From Gambelia wislizenii (Eukaryota > Chordata > Lepidosauria > Squamata > Crotaphytidae): a DNA stretch of 64,000 nucleotides. The stretch is from the NCBI GenBank assembly GCA_030847615.1, contig JAUMIR010000004.1, positions 223,003,001-223,067,000 on the forward strand, in the 5' to 3' direction. The stretch's first letter is position 1. Every line of letters begins with the position of its first letter. The position numbers and the translations under genes are program-made. Below, piece after piece: positions 1 to 11,250 of the stretch. The notes under the pieces are model-generated. The model saw only the letters and a program-made list of their open reading frames with translations. It had not been told where the DNA came from and did not search any database.

Positions 1-1717
1 ACTTACCCAACCGCTTCAGCACATGCTGAGTTCCCCACACACCATGTTCACTTTATGTTCATTCTCAACATGCAGTATCATCGTTTAAAAATAACAAGTG
101 GACATTTTCAAAATGTGTGAAAAGCTGAAGAAATTTTTTTGGGGGGGAGGGGTACCTTACCAAATAACTGAGAGTAGACACTGTACAAGCAGATGTGGTT
201 GTTTTATAGAGATACCTGGTATGGCTTTTTCACCTATGGACAAAAATATAGAGAGACATGCCAAACTCAGAGTCACAGAAATGATGTTTTAAAATGAGGT
301 GAAGAAAGTGTAACCCATAAATGAAATGCAGCCCCCCAGGGCTGCCTACACACACCCCCAATAATAATTTGGGGATCTTTTTACCAAAAAATGCCCCCTG
401 TGCACTCTAGGGAGTGGTACAATTTTTTCATGTTGTGTGAGGGAACAGACCATTTAATCCCAGGAGAGGCCTTTTTCTAACAGGAAATAACCCCAAAAAT
501 GACTTTGTCATTTCTTGTTGAGAAAAAGACACCTACCAGGCCTAAAACAGCCCATCACAAACACACACACAAACCCTGCAAAATAGCAAAGTGCCTTTGA
601 AACCACCTAGGAGGTATTGGCAGAATTTTAATGAAAAAAATAGAGCAAAAAAAAGGGAGAGAGCTGCAGGTGGCAGAGGGGACAGTCCCCCAAGAGCCCC
701 TGTGTGCCCCCCCAACCTCTGAGAGTTTTACAGTCCTGCTGTAGATTAATACAGATCATCAACTTTCTCACTTCAAGAAATTCTATCCTGACGCCATATG
801 TTATAAACGTCAACTTCAATTTCTTTGTCAATTTCATTGTTAATATTTATGTTGTAATTTGATTATTTGTGATTTGAAAGTAATAAATAAGGTTAATGAG
901 GTGATACAATTATATTACATTGCTCCACTTCACACCAAAAATTGACTTATGTGTCTTTCCATTATCCTTCTTATTTCTCCTTCTTTCTTCCATCATTTCT
1001 CTGGAATGCAGTTTATTTCCACAGTTGCTTGTGAACCAAGCAGTATATGTAAATGTGTAAATTGTTGCATGACTAAATTAAATGCTGTTTTAACTAACAG
1101 CTAATAGTGTTTACTGCTGTGCAATTGTAATTTTCATATTTTTACTGTATCTAATGACTTTCTGATGATTCAGATTCTCTGTAGGGATACAAAATCATTA
1201 CATTAAGGATGAGTGATTTTAGTATGCAATGACTGATCAGTACAATAATATGTAGACGCATGCTTCAGCTAGTAAATTAAATCATTTACACTACAGTGCT
1301 TGTCAGTTAGAATAGGGGGTTCTTGCATTATAATTTAGCAGAGCAATAAAGCCTGCTTAATATAAAACAACACAGGAGAATCCTAAGTAGGTACCCCTTT
1401 GGCAAATATGATCAAAGGGCAAAAGGAAAGCAGAAATTAAAAAAATTAGGTAGGCTAATTTCTAAATGCAGCAACAGATTTTGGACACTTACAGAGACCT
1501 GTATATAACTGAACAAAAATGACTATCTGTAGTAGAAGGCAATAAGAATTTTGTTATGATGTCAGTTTGAATTGGCCCAAAGGTGAGCTTAAGTTGCTTG
1601 GCAGTGCCTATGCTGACCAGGTAAAACATTAAGAAGCTCCGGCCATTGACTTTCCTGGTTTCTTCTTCTTCTTTGAGACCCATTAATTAAAGTTGCCAAG
1701 GTTTACTTGTAAACAAA
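1..1717. other. Unassigned, mostly unique AT-rich sequence
   Basis: No gene, RNA or clear repeat was recognised. Positions 300-730 contain C-rich and A-rich short runs (AATAATTTGGGG, runs of C at 320-330 and 700-715) that resemble old repeat debris I cannot name. Positions about 1000-1310 are AT-rich, free of simple repeats and rich in TAAT-type words; they look like a candidate conserved non-coding element (see findings). The small ORFs here have no recognisable domain and occur on both strands at chance density. Confidence 0.5.
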
Positions 1718-2940
1718 GAAGATTATCAGATGCTCTAAAAACGGTGTTATCACAACGACAGGAGATTGCTAAAGGGCTTCTTTTTCAGACAACAGTTCAC
1801 CTTTCATAATGCTCCCGTTCTGCTGCCGTTTCACCAGTGCCGCTTTTTATTGACAAGAGAAGCCATCAATGGATCCCCCATTCTGTTTCTGTCACGGATG
1901 TTTGTGCAACTGAAAAGGTTCCTGTTTCACTAGCAAGATCCCATCATCAATGGGAGGTCCCTGCCAGAACAGTTCCTGGTGAGATCGGGACATCCAGGTA
2001 AGTGACACACTTTTTTAAAACTTCCCGGGTTTACCTGGAAGTTTTTGTTGGAAATATCAACATTCTTCCTCCCCCACCCCTTGCGAGCTATTAGAGCAAG
2101 CAAGTCTCAGTGAGGTTTAAGGACTTCCTGCATGTCAAGAGTTCCTCCTCCTTCTCCCCATCCTATCCTTAGTGGGCTTGGTTTGTAAATAGACACAACC
2201 AAACCGTATGATCATGTGACCCAGGTTCACTAACCTCATGGTCCAGGATCACTTTATGACTCTTTGTTCTACGTTTGAAGAAGAGAGATGCCTCCCTTCA
2301 TGCTCCGTAGAGATGCTTGCCTTTTCCCTTTTTCTTGGTCTCACTGAATGCTGAGTCAAGACTTTTACCCTATCCTAAATCCATTAGTTAGGTAGAATGT
2401 AGCTTCCTATGCATATGTAAAGTTAAAAGACATTAGTAAAGCTTAAGTACCATATATCCTTCAAGAAGAAATTGCCTGTTTCTTTGTTCAGTGGCTTGGA
2501 GTCTAAGCACTGTACTTAATTGAGTCCTGCTCCGTCTATGCTCAGCTCTGCTATACTAAAGTTAATTCCTGACAGTTTTAACTTTGAAGAAATTTTCCCA
2601 AAGGGCTAACACCCTGGGACCTTTATGTTTTTTTTAATTTTATACCCCAACAGTTTTAAAGGGTGTTTTTGTTTTTGTGCTTACTGTCACTTTTTCTCTA
2701 TCAGTTTGCTTTCTATTTTTGAATTTTCCATGCTCTCATCTTCTCACAAGATCAGGCAGGATTCCATTCCAGGAAATGAATGGAGCTCCTTTAGAGCTCC
2801 ATTCACTCCTGGGCTGCCATGGAAGTGGTAATAAGGTCAGTCTGAAACTTTTAATTATTGTGCCAGGACAGGGATAGGAGAGGGGTGGGAGAGAAGATTG
2901 TGGGACCGGAACACTTTTTTCATTCTGTCTGATAATGTCC
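1718..2940. mobile_element. GGAGATTATC-ended TIR element, Harbinger-like, long copy
   Basis: The left end reads GAAGATTATCAGATGC and the right end reads CTGTCTGATAATGTCC, which are imperfect inverted repeats. The flanks are AAA and TAA, compatible with a decayed 3-bp target duplication. Its interior is shared with the elements at 8579 and 32765: a block with GGGAGGTCCCTGCCA, then ACATCCAGGTAAGTGACACA, and near the right a region with CAGGAAATGAATGGAGCTC and GGGCTGCC. It is about twice as long as the 32765 copy because of extra sequence at about 2060-2640, probably a further insertion. No transposase is encoded, so it is non-autonomous. Confidence 0.65.
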
Positions 2941-3246
2941 TAATACTCAGTTCCACACACATGTTCTACTACTACTGAATCACAGCAACCCCCCATATTC
3001 ACAACTACTACTTACCATTAACTGTGGGTGTTTTCTGTGAAAATTCTTACTTCTGGGGCTTTGTACAGATGTTGGTAATATTGTTGTTTTATTAACAGGG
3101 TTTTCTACAGCAGCTGACAGGTTGCTGAACACAAGTCTGCTACAGTGTTTTTCCTATACAAAATTTACTGTGCCTGTCATATAACACAGTACCAGCTGAA
3201 GCAAGTAGAACAAAAAATCCAGCTCTTCAGCATCTGTTACAGTAGA

Positions 3247-3371
3247 ATAGAGGTGGGAATCACATGGCCCTCCAGATGTTGCTGGACTCTAGATCATATA
3301 GCTAGTGATGAGGAATGCTAGGAGTTTCAGCCTTGCAAAATCTGAAGGGGCATGTGATTCCCACCCCTGTT
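3247..3371. mobile_element. Short palindromic hAT-like MITE (GGTGGGAA ends)
   Basis: The ends are GAGGTGGGAATCACATG and CATGTGATTCCCACCCCTG, a clear inverted repeat around a core with GGCCCTCCAGATGTTGCTGG. This matches a very abundant squamate palindromic repeat whose arms contain 'ggccctccagatgttg' and 'aggagtttcag' type words. Degenerate relatives occur at about 13243, 20771 and 48604. The superfamily assignment (hAT) is from memory of the consensus; no 8-bp duplication is convincing here. Confidence 0.6.
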
Positions 3372-3754
3372 AATAGAAGAATAATGTACAATAGATTACT
3401 TCATATTGTGAAAAATATAATGTACTCCTAGTTTGCAGAAGCCTCAAAGATGAGCAAAGGGCAGTGGCAACAAGGAGCTACTGTACTCTGTTTACTATCA
3501 CTTATCCTTAACCCCTCTTCTTTTTGGAGTCCATGGACTTGAGCATTATCTCCTTGGACAGGGCATCTTGAGCTATCTGATGCGGGACTGGGGGGAGAGA
3601 TTGGCATTTTAAAAAAAATTACAAATATGCCAGGAACCAGTATCATATTTGTGCATGTTGGCTACAGTTCTTTCTTTCTTTCCTGGAAACTCACAAGAGA
3701 CTAGCAGCCAATGGCCAATGAACCAGCAGTAGTCCATAACCACCACTTTGACTG

Positions 3755-4941
3755 AAACCAGAGACCACTCACCAATAGTCACTTGTCATCCTGGAGAGAG
3801 ATGACTAGTGGGGTGCCATGGGGCCCAGCATTGTTCATAATGAATCATAACAGTTTGGATAACTGGACCAATACTAACAGAATGAACTTCAGCAGGGATG
3901 AATGCACAATGCTAACTTTATGCAGGAAAAATCTCATGCAAAATATAAGGTGAGCAACACCTGGTTTGACAACAGTACATGTACAAACTATCTAGGGATC
4001 ATAGTATGGCATAAACATAAGTCAGCAGAGTGATGTGACAGAAAACAAAAACGATAATGCAGTTCTAGGCTGCATCAACAGAACTATAGTGTCCAGTTCA
4101 TAGGAAGTGAAACTGTATTCTGCTTTGATCATACTTTACCTGGAGTACAAAGTCAAGTTTGTCAAGTGGTTCTTAAACTTTTCCTTAGAAGTTTAAATGT
4201 CTTTTGTTGCTGCAGACCTCCAAGACTTAACTCAAGATTTAAAACCCTAACAATAAATAAATAAATAAATACACCATCCTTTAAACTTTCCCTCAGAGGC
4301 ACTCAAGGGGGAGGGAGGACTTTTTTCCTGCTTATTCCTGGATGTTTGTGGCTGAAGTGGACTGAACGGCAATGCACAGGCCAAGTCAGCCAGCCTTTGC
4401 CTTGGCTTCTATCACAAGAGCTGAGCAGCCGTCAATCCTTCGCAGATCTCCTGTGAGGACATTGCAGCTCCCTTGGACCACAGGTTAAGAACCACTGAGC
4501 TAGACTGTGTCCAGAAAAGGTTAGCCAAGACGTTAAGGGGTCTTGGAAGCAAAGTCTCTTGGGGAACAATAAAGGCAGTTGGGAATGTTTAGCCTGGAGA
4601 AGAGAAGACTGAATGATGATATGATTATCATCTTTAAATATCAGGTGGGAAATGGAGCAAACTTGTTTTCCGTTAATACATAAGATAGGACCCTAGCCAA
4701 TGGATTACAATTACAAGAAAGCAGATGACTAATTACATTCAGATGAATTTTCTGACAGTGAGAACTGTTCAAAAGTGGAACAAACTGCCTTGGAAGGTGA
4801 TGGAATCTCTTTTATTGGAAGGTTTTGTTGGTTGGTTGGCTCCATCTCAGGTTTAGCTGTTCAGCTGTAGATTCCTGTACTGACATCAGGTTGAACTAAA
4901 TATCCTTTGGGGTCCCTTCCAACCCTTTAAGTCTATAAAGA
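3755..4941 (+). mobile_element. CR1 LINE 3' portion, interrupted by a hAT
   Basis: Plus-strand CR1 sequence decayed beyond an open frame. It runs from the segment equivalent to the RT region (ACTAGTGGGGTGCC at 3805) through the conserved tail words (GAAGAGAAGACTGAATGATG at about 4599, GTTCAAAAGTGGAACAAACT at 4768) to the terminal GGTCCCTTCCAACCCTTTAAG before 4935. Positions 4164-4497 are a later hAT insertion. The other CR1 copies in the window carry recognisable counterparts of the same blocks in inverse orientation. Confidence 0.8.
4164..4497. mobile_element. hAT-type non-autonomous element, copy 1
   Basis: The ends are AAGTGGTTCTTAAACTTT and AGGTTAAGAACCACTG, inverted repeats of the CAGTGGTTCTTAA type. 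The interior matches the better copies at 9364 and 51412: 'accaagactta' side, CCCTCAGAGGCACT, AATGCACAGGCCAAGTCAGC and CAGCCTTTGCCTTGGC. At 4250-4271 it carries an (AATA)n run exactly where the other copies carry different microsatellites. An 8-bp duplication is not visible here. It splits a CR1. Confidence 0.75.
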
Positions 4942-5069
4942 ACACAGCACTAAAAGATGCTATCTTCATAAAGAAGGCACTCAGGAAGCATGAGGCTACA
5001 CAATAAACCAATGTCTGCTCTTCAGTAGAGACTGTCCAACAGAAAGCTGTATTTTCAAAGTGCTGTTTT

Positions 5070-5130
5070 CAGCCCATAAAAGCCTGAATGGTCTGTGTAA
5101 AGGCTATCAGAAGGACTGCCTCCCCAGTCT
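5070..5130 (+). mobile_element. Small L2-type LINE fragment
   Basis: About 60 bp around AAAGCCTGAATGGTCTGTG translates to KALNGL, a word typical of the C-terminal end of L2-group reverse transcriptase proteins. It is too short for firm assignment. Confidence 0.3.
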
Positions 5131-5582
5131 GTTCTCTATCAAATGGTGGGTGGGTGGGGTTGCTTTGCATTCTCTCAGTCACAGAAGCACAGAGTCTGGG
5201 TTGCCAAGGAGAGATGCCGGATGAATAAAAGATATGGCTCTTGTGCATTAACGGTGGTGTAAAAGAGGAAATTTCAGCAGGTGTCGCTTATCATGCAAGC
5301 ATGACAAGAGTCTTTGTCCCTTATTTCACCTGCAATCATAGTGGCTAGCCTCCTGTTTTTTGGAATTATCTACACAGAAAGATAGACTTTCCTAACACTG
5401 CCCTGCTCTTTAGGAAACAAGTGATTTGAGGAGCCTGGTCAGCAGCCTCACATTCCCTGAGAGTTCAGGGCTAAAACCTGAGACCAGGAGAGGGGGGATT
5501 GTGATGTCACAGAGGGCAGGGCTTTGTGTAACATATACAAAAATGTATGTGTACATGCTTGTGTGAGATAGAATGGGGGGAG

Positions 5583-6105
5583 GATATTGTTGTTGTTGTT
5601 GTTGTCGTCATCTTTATTTCTATCCTACTTTTTTCCAATTTGGGACTCAAAAAAGTGTACAATAAAAAGAAATGGTTAATATCAGAAAAAATGTGAATGT
5701 AATAACACAAACTACAAAAAAGTTTAAAAGAGTTTAAAAAATTTAAAACACACACACATACGCACACACACATAACAGTCCAGTCATTAGCAGAGACCAG
5801 CAAACACCTGCCAAAACAAGAAAGTTTTTCTTGGCTCTGTAAGGAAGACAGGGAGTGTGCCAATCTGACTTCTCAGGGCAGGGAGTTCCAGATCCTGAGG
5901 GCAGCCATTGATAAGGCCCTCTCCCGAGTTCCCACCAGATGTATCTGTGAGGATGGTGGGACAGAGAGAAGGACCTCTCCAGCAGATCGAAGAGCCTAAG
6001 CTGGTTCATAAGGAATTTCTGTGTTATCTCTTCAACAAATAATATATACAACATATGGGTGGCCAGAACCCAACTGGGACCAATTGGGAATGAGGAGGAG
6101 ATGAA
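5583..6105 (-). mobile_element. L2-group LINE 3' end, inverse orientation
   Basis: It begins with the (TTG)n run at 5588-5605 followed by TTTATTTCTATCCTAC, the reverse of the common L2 tail GTAGGATAGAAATAAA. Further in lie GGGCAGGGAGTTCCAGATCC and GGTGGGACAGAGAGAAGGAC, typical of the end of the L2-group coding region in reptiles. It includes an (AC)n tract at 5745-5775. There is no open reading frame of useful length. Confidence 0.6.
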
Positions 6106-6224
6106 TACCCAGGCTTTAAAGCTACCTTGCATGGGGGGGGGTCAGCTTTTATTCTCTCTCCTTCAGTGGAAGTTGTTCCTCTTGCCCAGAAGCCCAGAGA
6201 GGTACAGCTATTCCCTGACACTTC

Positions 6225-6575
6225 GGACATTTTCAGATGATCCTTGCCATGCAAGGATCGCCCGGGACAGTTTTGTCACAGCAGCACGGCAGGGGGTCGA
6301 TTTCGGACGACGCCGTCCCTGCTGCGAGATCGTCCGTCACTCTTGTGCTAAGGCTTGGAGCCTGCCGCGCTATATTTGGCAAGATTTTATTCACGGAGGT
6401 TGTCCATGAATAAAATCTTGCCGAATATAGCGTGGCAGGCTCCAAGCCTTAGAGCAAGAGGGATGGATGATCTCGCAGCAGGGACGGCGGCATCCGAAAT
6501 CGACCCCCTGCTGCGCTGCTGCAACGAAACTGTCCCGGGCGATCCTTGCACGGCAAGGATCGTCTGAAAATGTCC
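6225..6575. mobile_element. 351-bp near-perfect palindromic MITE, copy 1 (Harbinger-like)
   Basis: The whole element is one large inverted repeat: GGACATTTTCAGA at the left, TCTGAAAATGTCC at the right, with arms meeting near 6400 (left arm CAAGATTTTATTCA, right arm TGAATAAAATCTTG). It is flanked by TTC on both sides (6222-6224 and 6576-6578), a 3-bp target duplication as in PIF/Harbinger elements. CpG content is high, suggesting recent insertion. The ORFs on both strands here simply read the two arms and encode nothing recognisable. Confidence 0.85.
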
Positions 6576-6599
6576 TTCCACTGGAATTCTGTAACCAAG

Positions 6600-7185
6600 T
6601 AATCTTATTCTTGATTTAGGGCAAGTCTGCTTATGCTGCCATCAGTTGGCTATAACTGCTACACATAAAAGAATCACTCAGCCAGTGTAGCTCAACTTAA
6701 CACCTGTGTATGTCACTTCCAGGATGCCAGCTATTATTTTTTTCTACCATTCCAAAATACTGTATTAGCAAATAGGCAAAAGAAAGTTCAAGATAGAGGG
6801 TTAAAATCTCTTTTTCCCCCCTCTCCTGGCAGCATTGATTTTGTTTGTTTATTTATTTATTTATTTAGACCGGGGGGGGGGCTTCAAGAAAAATAGACAT
6901 TCAGCAGCTAATGTGTTTACTGCCCCAGAGATGCATAGATTAGAAAAGCTTAACCTGATGAATGCAAAGGTTGGTTGTGTTACAGCTGTTTCCTATTGGC
7001 CACTCTGTCACTGTCTGCAAAAGGGATACCCTCCCCCCTGTGAGACCTTCCAGTCCTTAAGATACTTTTGTCAGACTCTCCTTTGGAGGTTAGACTAGAT
7101 GCCTGCGGAAGTCTTTTTGTTGTGGTGATGCCCCATTTAAGGAATGCCTGCTCCAGAAAAATGAAGGGGGAAAAAAGGAACAGTG
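6600..7185. other. Unassigned sequence
   Basis: No recognised repeat apart from short (TTTA)n at about 6845-6868 and a G-run. Small ORFs have no recognisable domain. Confidence 0.4.
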
Positions 7186-7189
7186 ATGT

Positions 7190-7905
7190 TTGCCTGTGAA
7201 GGCGGGGGGGAATCTAGAATTCATAGATAGACAATACTTTTATTGGGTTGTACAAAAGTGCCACTTTGTGGATAACATCTCTTGGATCTGCTCTGACTTG
7301 GATGTTGTGGTTGATATAGGTCCAGTGGATGTAACCTTGGCCCCTGCTTGCCCTGTGTTTCAGCTTGTGCAACCTGAGGGTGTGGACGGGATCCTTGGAG
7401 AGGTGGGAGCCACCCTATGTTTACTGGACCCATGCCTTTCCTAGCTCTTAAAAGCAGCCCAAGTGGGACTGACTGGGTGAGTTAGGGGAGTAGTGAATGT
7501 CTCACTATGGCAAGGCAGGTTTCCATCTTGCCTAAAAGAAACTGTGGTGGGGCCACTGTTGAAAAAATCCTCCCTACACCCCACCACACTGGAGAACTAT
7601 CAGCCAGTCTCCAATATCCCTTTTTTGGACAAGGTTCTAGAGCACATGGTGGCCTCCCAGCTCCGAGGGTTCCTGGATGAGATGGATTATCTAGATTCAT
7701 TTCAGTCTGGCTTCAGGCCTGGTTGTGGAACAGAGGCAGCTTTAGTTTAAAACCAGACAGAAGGAGTATGTCCTTCTTGCATCTGCTGGATCTCTCAGCA
7801 GCTTTCGATATCATTGACCATAGTATCTTTCTGGGATGCCTCTCTAAGGTGGGCCTCGGTGGGCAGTGTTCTATAATAATTCCAGTCCTTCTTGGAGGGG
7901 CATCC
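7190..7905 (+). pseudogene. L2-group LINE reverse transcriptase fragment
   Basis: Non-LTR retrotransposon reverse transcriptase decayed into three reading frames. The order is LDPC at about 7427; then LKETVVGPLLKK at about 7530 and NYQPVSNIPFLDKVLEHMV at about 7591, ending in DSFQSGFRPGCGTEAALV; then, after a frame change near 7750, LLDLSAAFDIIDH at about 7783, the RT motif A region. These blocks are in the expected order for the fingers and palm of an L2/CR1-group RT. The downstream catalytic FADD/YADD block is absent, so the copy is truncated at both ends and dead. Confidence 0.8.
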
Positions 7906-7909
7906 ACAT

Positions 7910-8575
7910 GGCATGGATATGAGGTCTACTTTTTAGACACAAGTCTCAAAATGAAAATTCATAGACTAAATGAATTAGGCACTGTTAGAAGTTGCATGTA
8001 TCAAATTTCACCTAGAAATGCATTCTGGGACAGAGAATCTATGGCTGATCTCCAGTTCTGACAACATAAAGGCCAGCTGGAAATCAGAACAGTATATCCT
8101 GCTTTGGGTGAAACATGGAGGTCCCCCAAAAGGCAGAGAGCAGAAATTACTTATTTGACACCAAATAAGGGGGGGGGATGTTTTATTTGTCCTTGGATAT
8201 GATTTAGTCACCTACTACTGCATATGTTATACATTCTGCCTTTACCCTAAGGAGCTCAAGACAAAATTCATGAGTCTTCTCCCATCCCATTCCAATCTTA
8301 TCCCCACAGCAATTCTGTGCAGTAAATTAGGCTGAGAACTAACATAGTCAGCCTACATGGGTTCACAAGAAAAATGAGCTCACCCAGTCAGCTTGTTGAC
8401 TAACTGGGGTTTTGAACAGGACCTTCATGATGCTAGCCTAGTGTGATGCTTTAACACTATATCACACTGGTATTGTAGGATGATTAAGTTGTGATTGTTC
8501 CTCTGTGCTGACATATTTTTTTTTTTTGGTCCAAATATGTTTCACGGTGGATTTATTAATTGACCTTCTTGTTTC
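7910..8575. other. Unassigned sequence
   Basis: No gene or clear repeat was recognised. A T-run lies at 8517-8527 next to the following TIR element. Confidence 0.4.
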
Positions 8576-8578
8576 TAA

Positions 8579-9160
8579 GGACTTTATCAGATGCGGCAAA
8601 TATGGCATCATAAGGACACCTAATGATCGCAAAAGGGCACATATACCACACAATGTTGTCCTTTTGCGATCATGTGCTGTCAATAAGCCATATTTTTTAT
8701 TACCAGGGCAAGCCATCAATTGATTTCCCATTCCATTTTTGTGACGGCATTGCTGGTGGTTGAATCATTGTGCCGTTGTACTCAGTGAATACAGTGTCAA
8801 TTGTCAGAACACTTCCGGATGAGATCAGAACAGCCAGGTAGGGGACGCTCTGTTTTACCTCCCCAGTTTACTTGGGACTTTTAAAGTGTGTACCTGTGCT
8901 TGTGTGTACATTTTGTCTCTTAATTTTACTTTAATTTTTGAATTTGCTACGCTCGCATCTTCTTGCAATAATTGGTGAGATCTGAAACCAGGAAGTGAAC
9001 AGAGCCATTAGTGCCTTGGCTGCCTCTTTAACTTGAGTAAGGTAAGATCTGGTGGGGGCATTTCTTTTGGCAGCATAAAAACACCACAAAATATGCCATA
9101 AAAGAACAGTAAATGGAAGGTGATCCAATAAAGTTTGACACTCTGAAAACTTGATAATGG
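8579..9160. mobile_element. GGAGATTATC-type TIR element, second copy
   Basis: The left end is GGACTTTATCAGATGC preceded by TAA. Internal blocks shared with the copies at 1718 and 32765 are AACACTTCCGGATGAGATC, CCAGGTAGGGGACGC, TTTGAATTTGCTACGCTCGC and CCAGGAAGTGAACAGAGCC. A local hairpin is formed by GATCGCAAAAGGGCA (8627) and GTCCTTTTGCGATC (8657). The right terminus is eroded and its coordinate is approximate. Confidence 0.6.
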
Positions 9161-9363
9161 AAGGGCAGGATGAATATGTTTTAAATAATCTAACAAACAT
9201 ATGGTATTTAGTCATCATTTTGTGTGATGAAGACGTTTCAGTAACTTCGTCCCAAAGAAAAGTGGGTTGTGGTCACTCATTTTTCAGCTTTTCTCTTATT
9301 GTCACCACTGGGAACCTGTCGCTGTGGAATTTGTATGGTGCTGCTGTCCAGCATGCTATAATG

Positions 9364-9885
9364 CAGTGGTTCTTATCTTTTTCTTTACCAGGGACCCCCT
9401 TTAAGTATCTTTTGTTACCACGGACCCCCAAGACTTAACTTGAGATTTAAAACCATCATCATCATCATCATCATCAGAAACGACAACACAGAAAGAATCA
9501 CAACCCAGAAACATCACCCAAGGAGACCTTCTGCTGTGCTTTCTGCAACCAGACTTGTTTATCTTGGATTGGCCTTTTTAGTCATCAGCGCGCTTGCAGA
9601 AAGCGCGGGATGAGTCCTTCCTGAATCTTCGTTTGAGAAGAAAAACCAGAGAGAGAGAGAGATTAAACATTCCCTCAGAGGGAGAGGGAAGACTTCCCAC
9701 CAGTTTGCACCTGGAGTACGTAGAACATCAATGCACAAGCCCGCTCAACCAGCCAGCCTTTGCCTTGGCTCCATCATGGGGCCACTCCACACATATTGGG
9801 AGGAGGTGGGTGATCAGTCTTCAAGCCTTTGCAGACCCCCTGTAAGGACACTGTGGCCCCACAGACCATAGGTTAAGAACCACTG
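9364..9885. mobile_element. hAT-type non-autonomous element, copy 2, with perfect 8-bp TSD
   Basis: The terminal inverted repeats are CAGTGGTTCTTATC and AGGTTAAGAACCACTG. It is flanked by the identical octamer CTATAATG at 9356-9363 and 9886-9893, the length diagnostic for hAT transposition. The interior matches copies 1 and 3 (CCTCAGAGGGAGAGG, CAGCCAGCCTTTGCCTTGGC) but carries a (CAT)n run at 9453-9475 and an inserted LINE 3' fragment at 9476-9661. Confidence 0.9.
9476..9661 (+). mobile_element. 3' fragment of the LINE seen intact-ish at 46.7-48.0 kb
   Basis: The sequence AGAAAGCGCGGGATGAGTCC and the preceding 120 bp match the C-terminal coding end and 3' UTR of the inverted LINE at 46690-47994. 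It encodes the remains of the Cys/His C-terminal segment. It lies directly after a (CAT)n microsatellite and ends in (GA)n. Confidence 0.75.
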
Positions 9886-9893
9886 CTATAATG

Positions 9894-10995
9894 CACATAG
9901 AAGAGTAGTTAATTCATATAAACAAGAGCCACATTTAGTCAAGTTGACAGGAGTGTGGCCAGTGACTGTAACAGAGCCAGAATGTTCTTCAGTGTTGAAT
10001 TGCAGCAGGATCTAAATCCAATATCAGTAATTCAGTATAAGGGTTGGAGTTGGATATCTGTAACTGGTGATACACTTTCCCTCATGTACGCAGATACAAA
10101 ATGATCCTATGGTAATACAGAGACAAAAGGAAACAGGATTAAGGTTGCTATGGGAACTCAGAATTTTCTGACTTGTGTGTGATTAAAATCTTAACTGTAA
10201 CATTTCATTAATATGGGTCGTGAGGGGCTCTTTTTGTGTTGTTGTTGCTGTTTGGCATTATTGAACATTCTGGTCCTTGTGCCCCAAGCACATTTATGCA
10301 TACATGTGCATTCAGACATAGGTGCATCTCTCTCTCTCTCCTTCTCCCTTCATCTCTCCCTCCCCCCCACACACAAATATAAACTGAATGCATGGTGTGC
10401 AGTGTGTATGCTTTCATAATTTCCAATAATATCAACAGGAGTTACTCATGTAAATCTACTATGTACAGTCAGAACAACCAACCCTGTAGAGCATGAAAGC
10501 ATTATATTAAACTCATTTTTCTCAGTATAGGTATGAATAGACTTGTAGCATCCAAATGACAAGCACAGACTTAAAGGCTGCCTGCTTCTAGATATCATGC
10601 ATCAACCCACTTATCTTTGTTGACACATGCAGGAATAGGGAGAATCAGAGATCTCACTACATTAAAATGCAACATTAAAAGGCAGAAGGTCTTTCACAAA
10701 GAAGACAGAAGCTGGATGTAGATACACCTTTCCTTTTTTCCATCTTGGGTCAAACCAGATGTTGTACGTGAGATCGATTTGGTTAACCCAATGTTTGGGG
10801 GGGTGGGGATGCTTTATAAATCATAGAAGCATTGTGGGGTGCCATTGAGGAAAGTTTCAGCTCCTTCAACCATGCTATTAGCCTAATCTAAACTGTTCTC
10901 AAACCTGTTACTTGCCCTGCTTCATCATTCGTACCTTATATATATTCCTTCTCCCCCAACCTTGAGTTCTAATAGGAGTTTTGAAAATGGAACAC
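9894..10995. other. Unassigned, mostly unique sequence
   Basis: No gene was recognised. It holds a CT-rich stretch at 10330-10365 that gives Ser/Leu-rich ORFs of no significance. Confidence 0.4.
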
Positions 10996-11000
10996 AACTT

Positions 11001-11221
11001 AAGCTGCTGCCACACTGCAGAAATAATGCAGTTTTTCTGCACTATCATGGCTCCATCCCATAGAATTCTAGGATTTTTTGTTTGTTGCGGTGCCAGAGCT
11101 CTGAAAGAGAAGGCTAACTATATCAGAAAACTACAAATCCCATAACTCTATAGCATTGAGCCATGGCAGTTAAAGCGGTGTCAAATTGCACTATTTCTAC
11201 AGTATGGCAGCAGCAGCCTTA
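11001..11221. mobile_element. About 220-bp palindromic MITE (CACTGCAGAAATAATGCAG type), copy 1
   Basis: The left arm has GCTGCTGCCACACTGCAG and ATCATGGCTCCATCCCATAG; the right arm has TATAGCATTGAGCCATGGC and TATGGCAGCAGCAGCCTT. The arms are inverted repeats over almost the full length. A related copy is at 62884. Such palindromes are extremely common in lizard genomes; the superfamily is left open. Confidence 0.7.
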
Positions 11222-11250
11222 GTCTGGGGGAAACAGTATCATGGATAGAA

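Noticed and set aside
1718..2940. LTR retrotransposon
   Set aside because: The ends are inverted, not direct, repeats and do not start with TG or end with CA.
6059..6581. Several overlapping ORFs on both strands with similar proteins
   Set aside because: They read the two arms of the 351-bp palindrome; similarity between strands is due to the inverted repeat.
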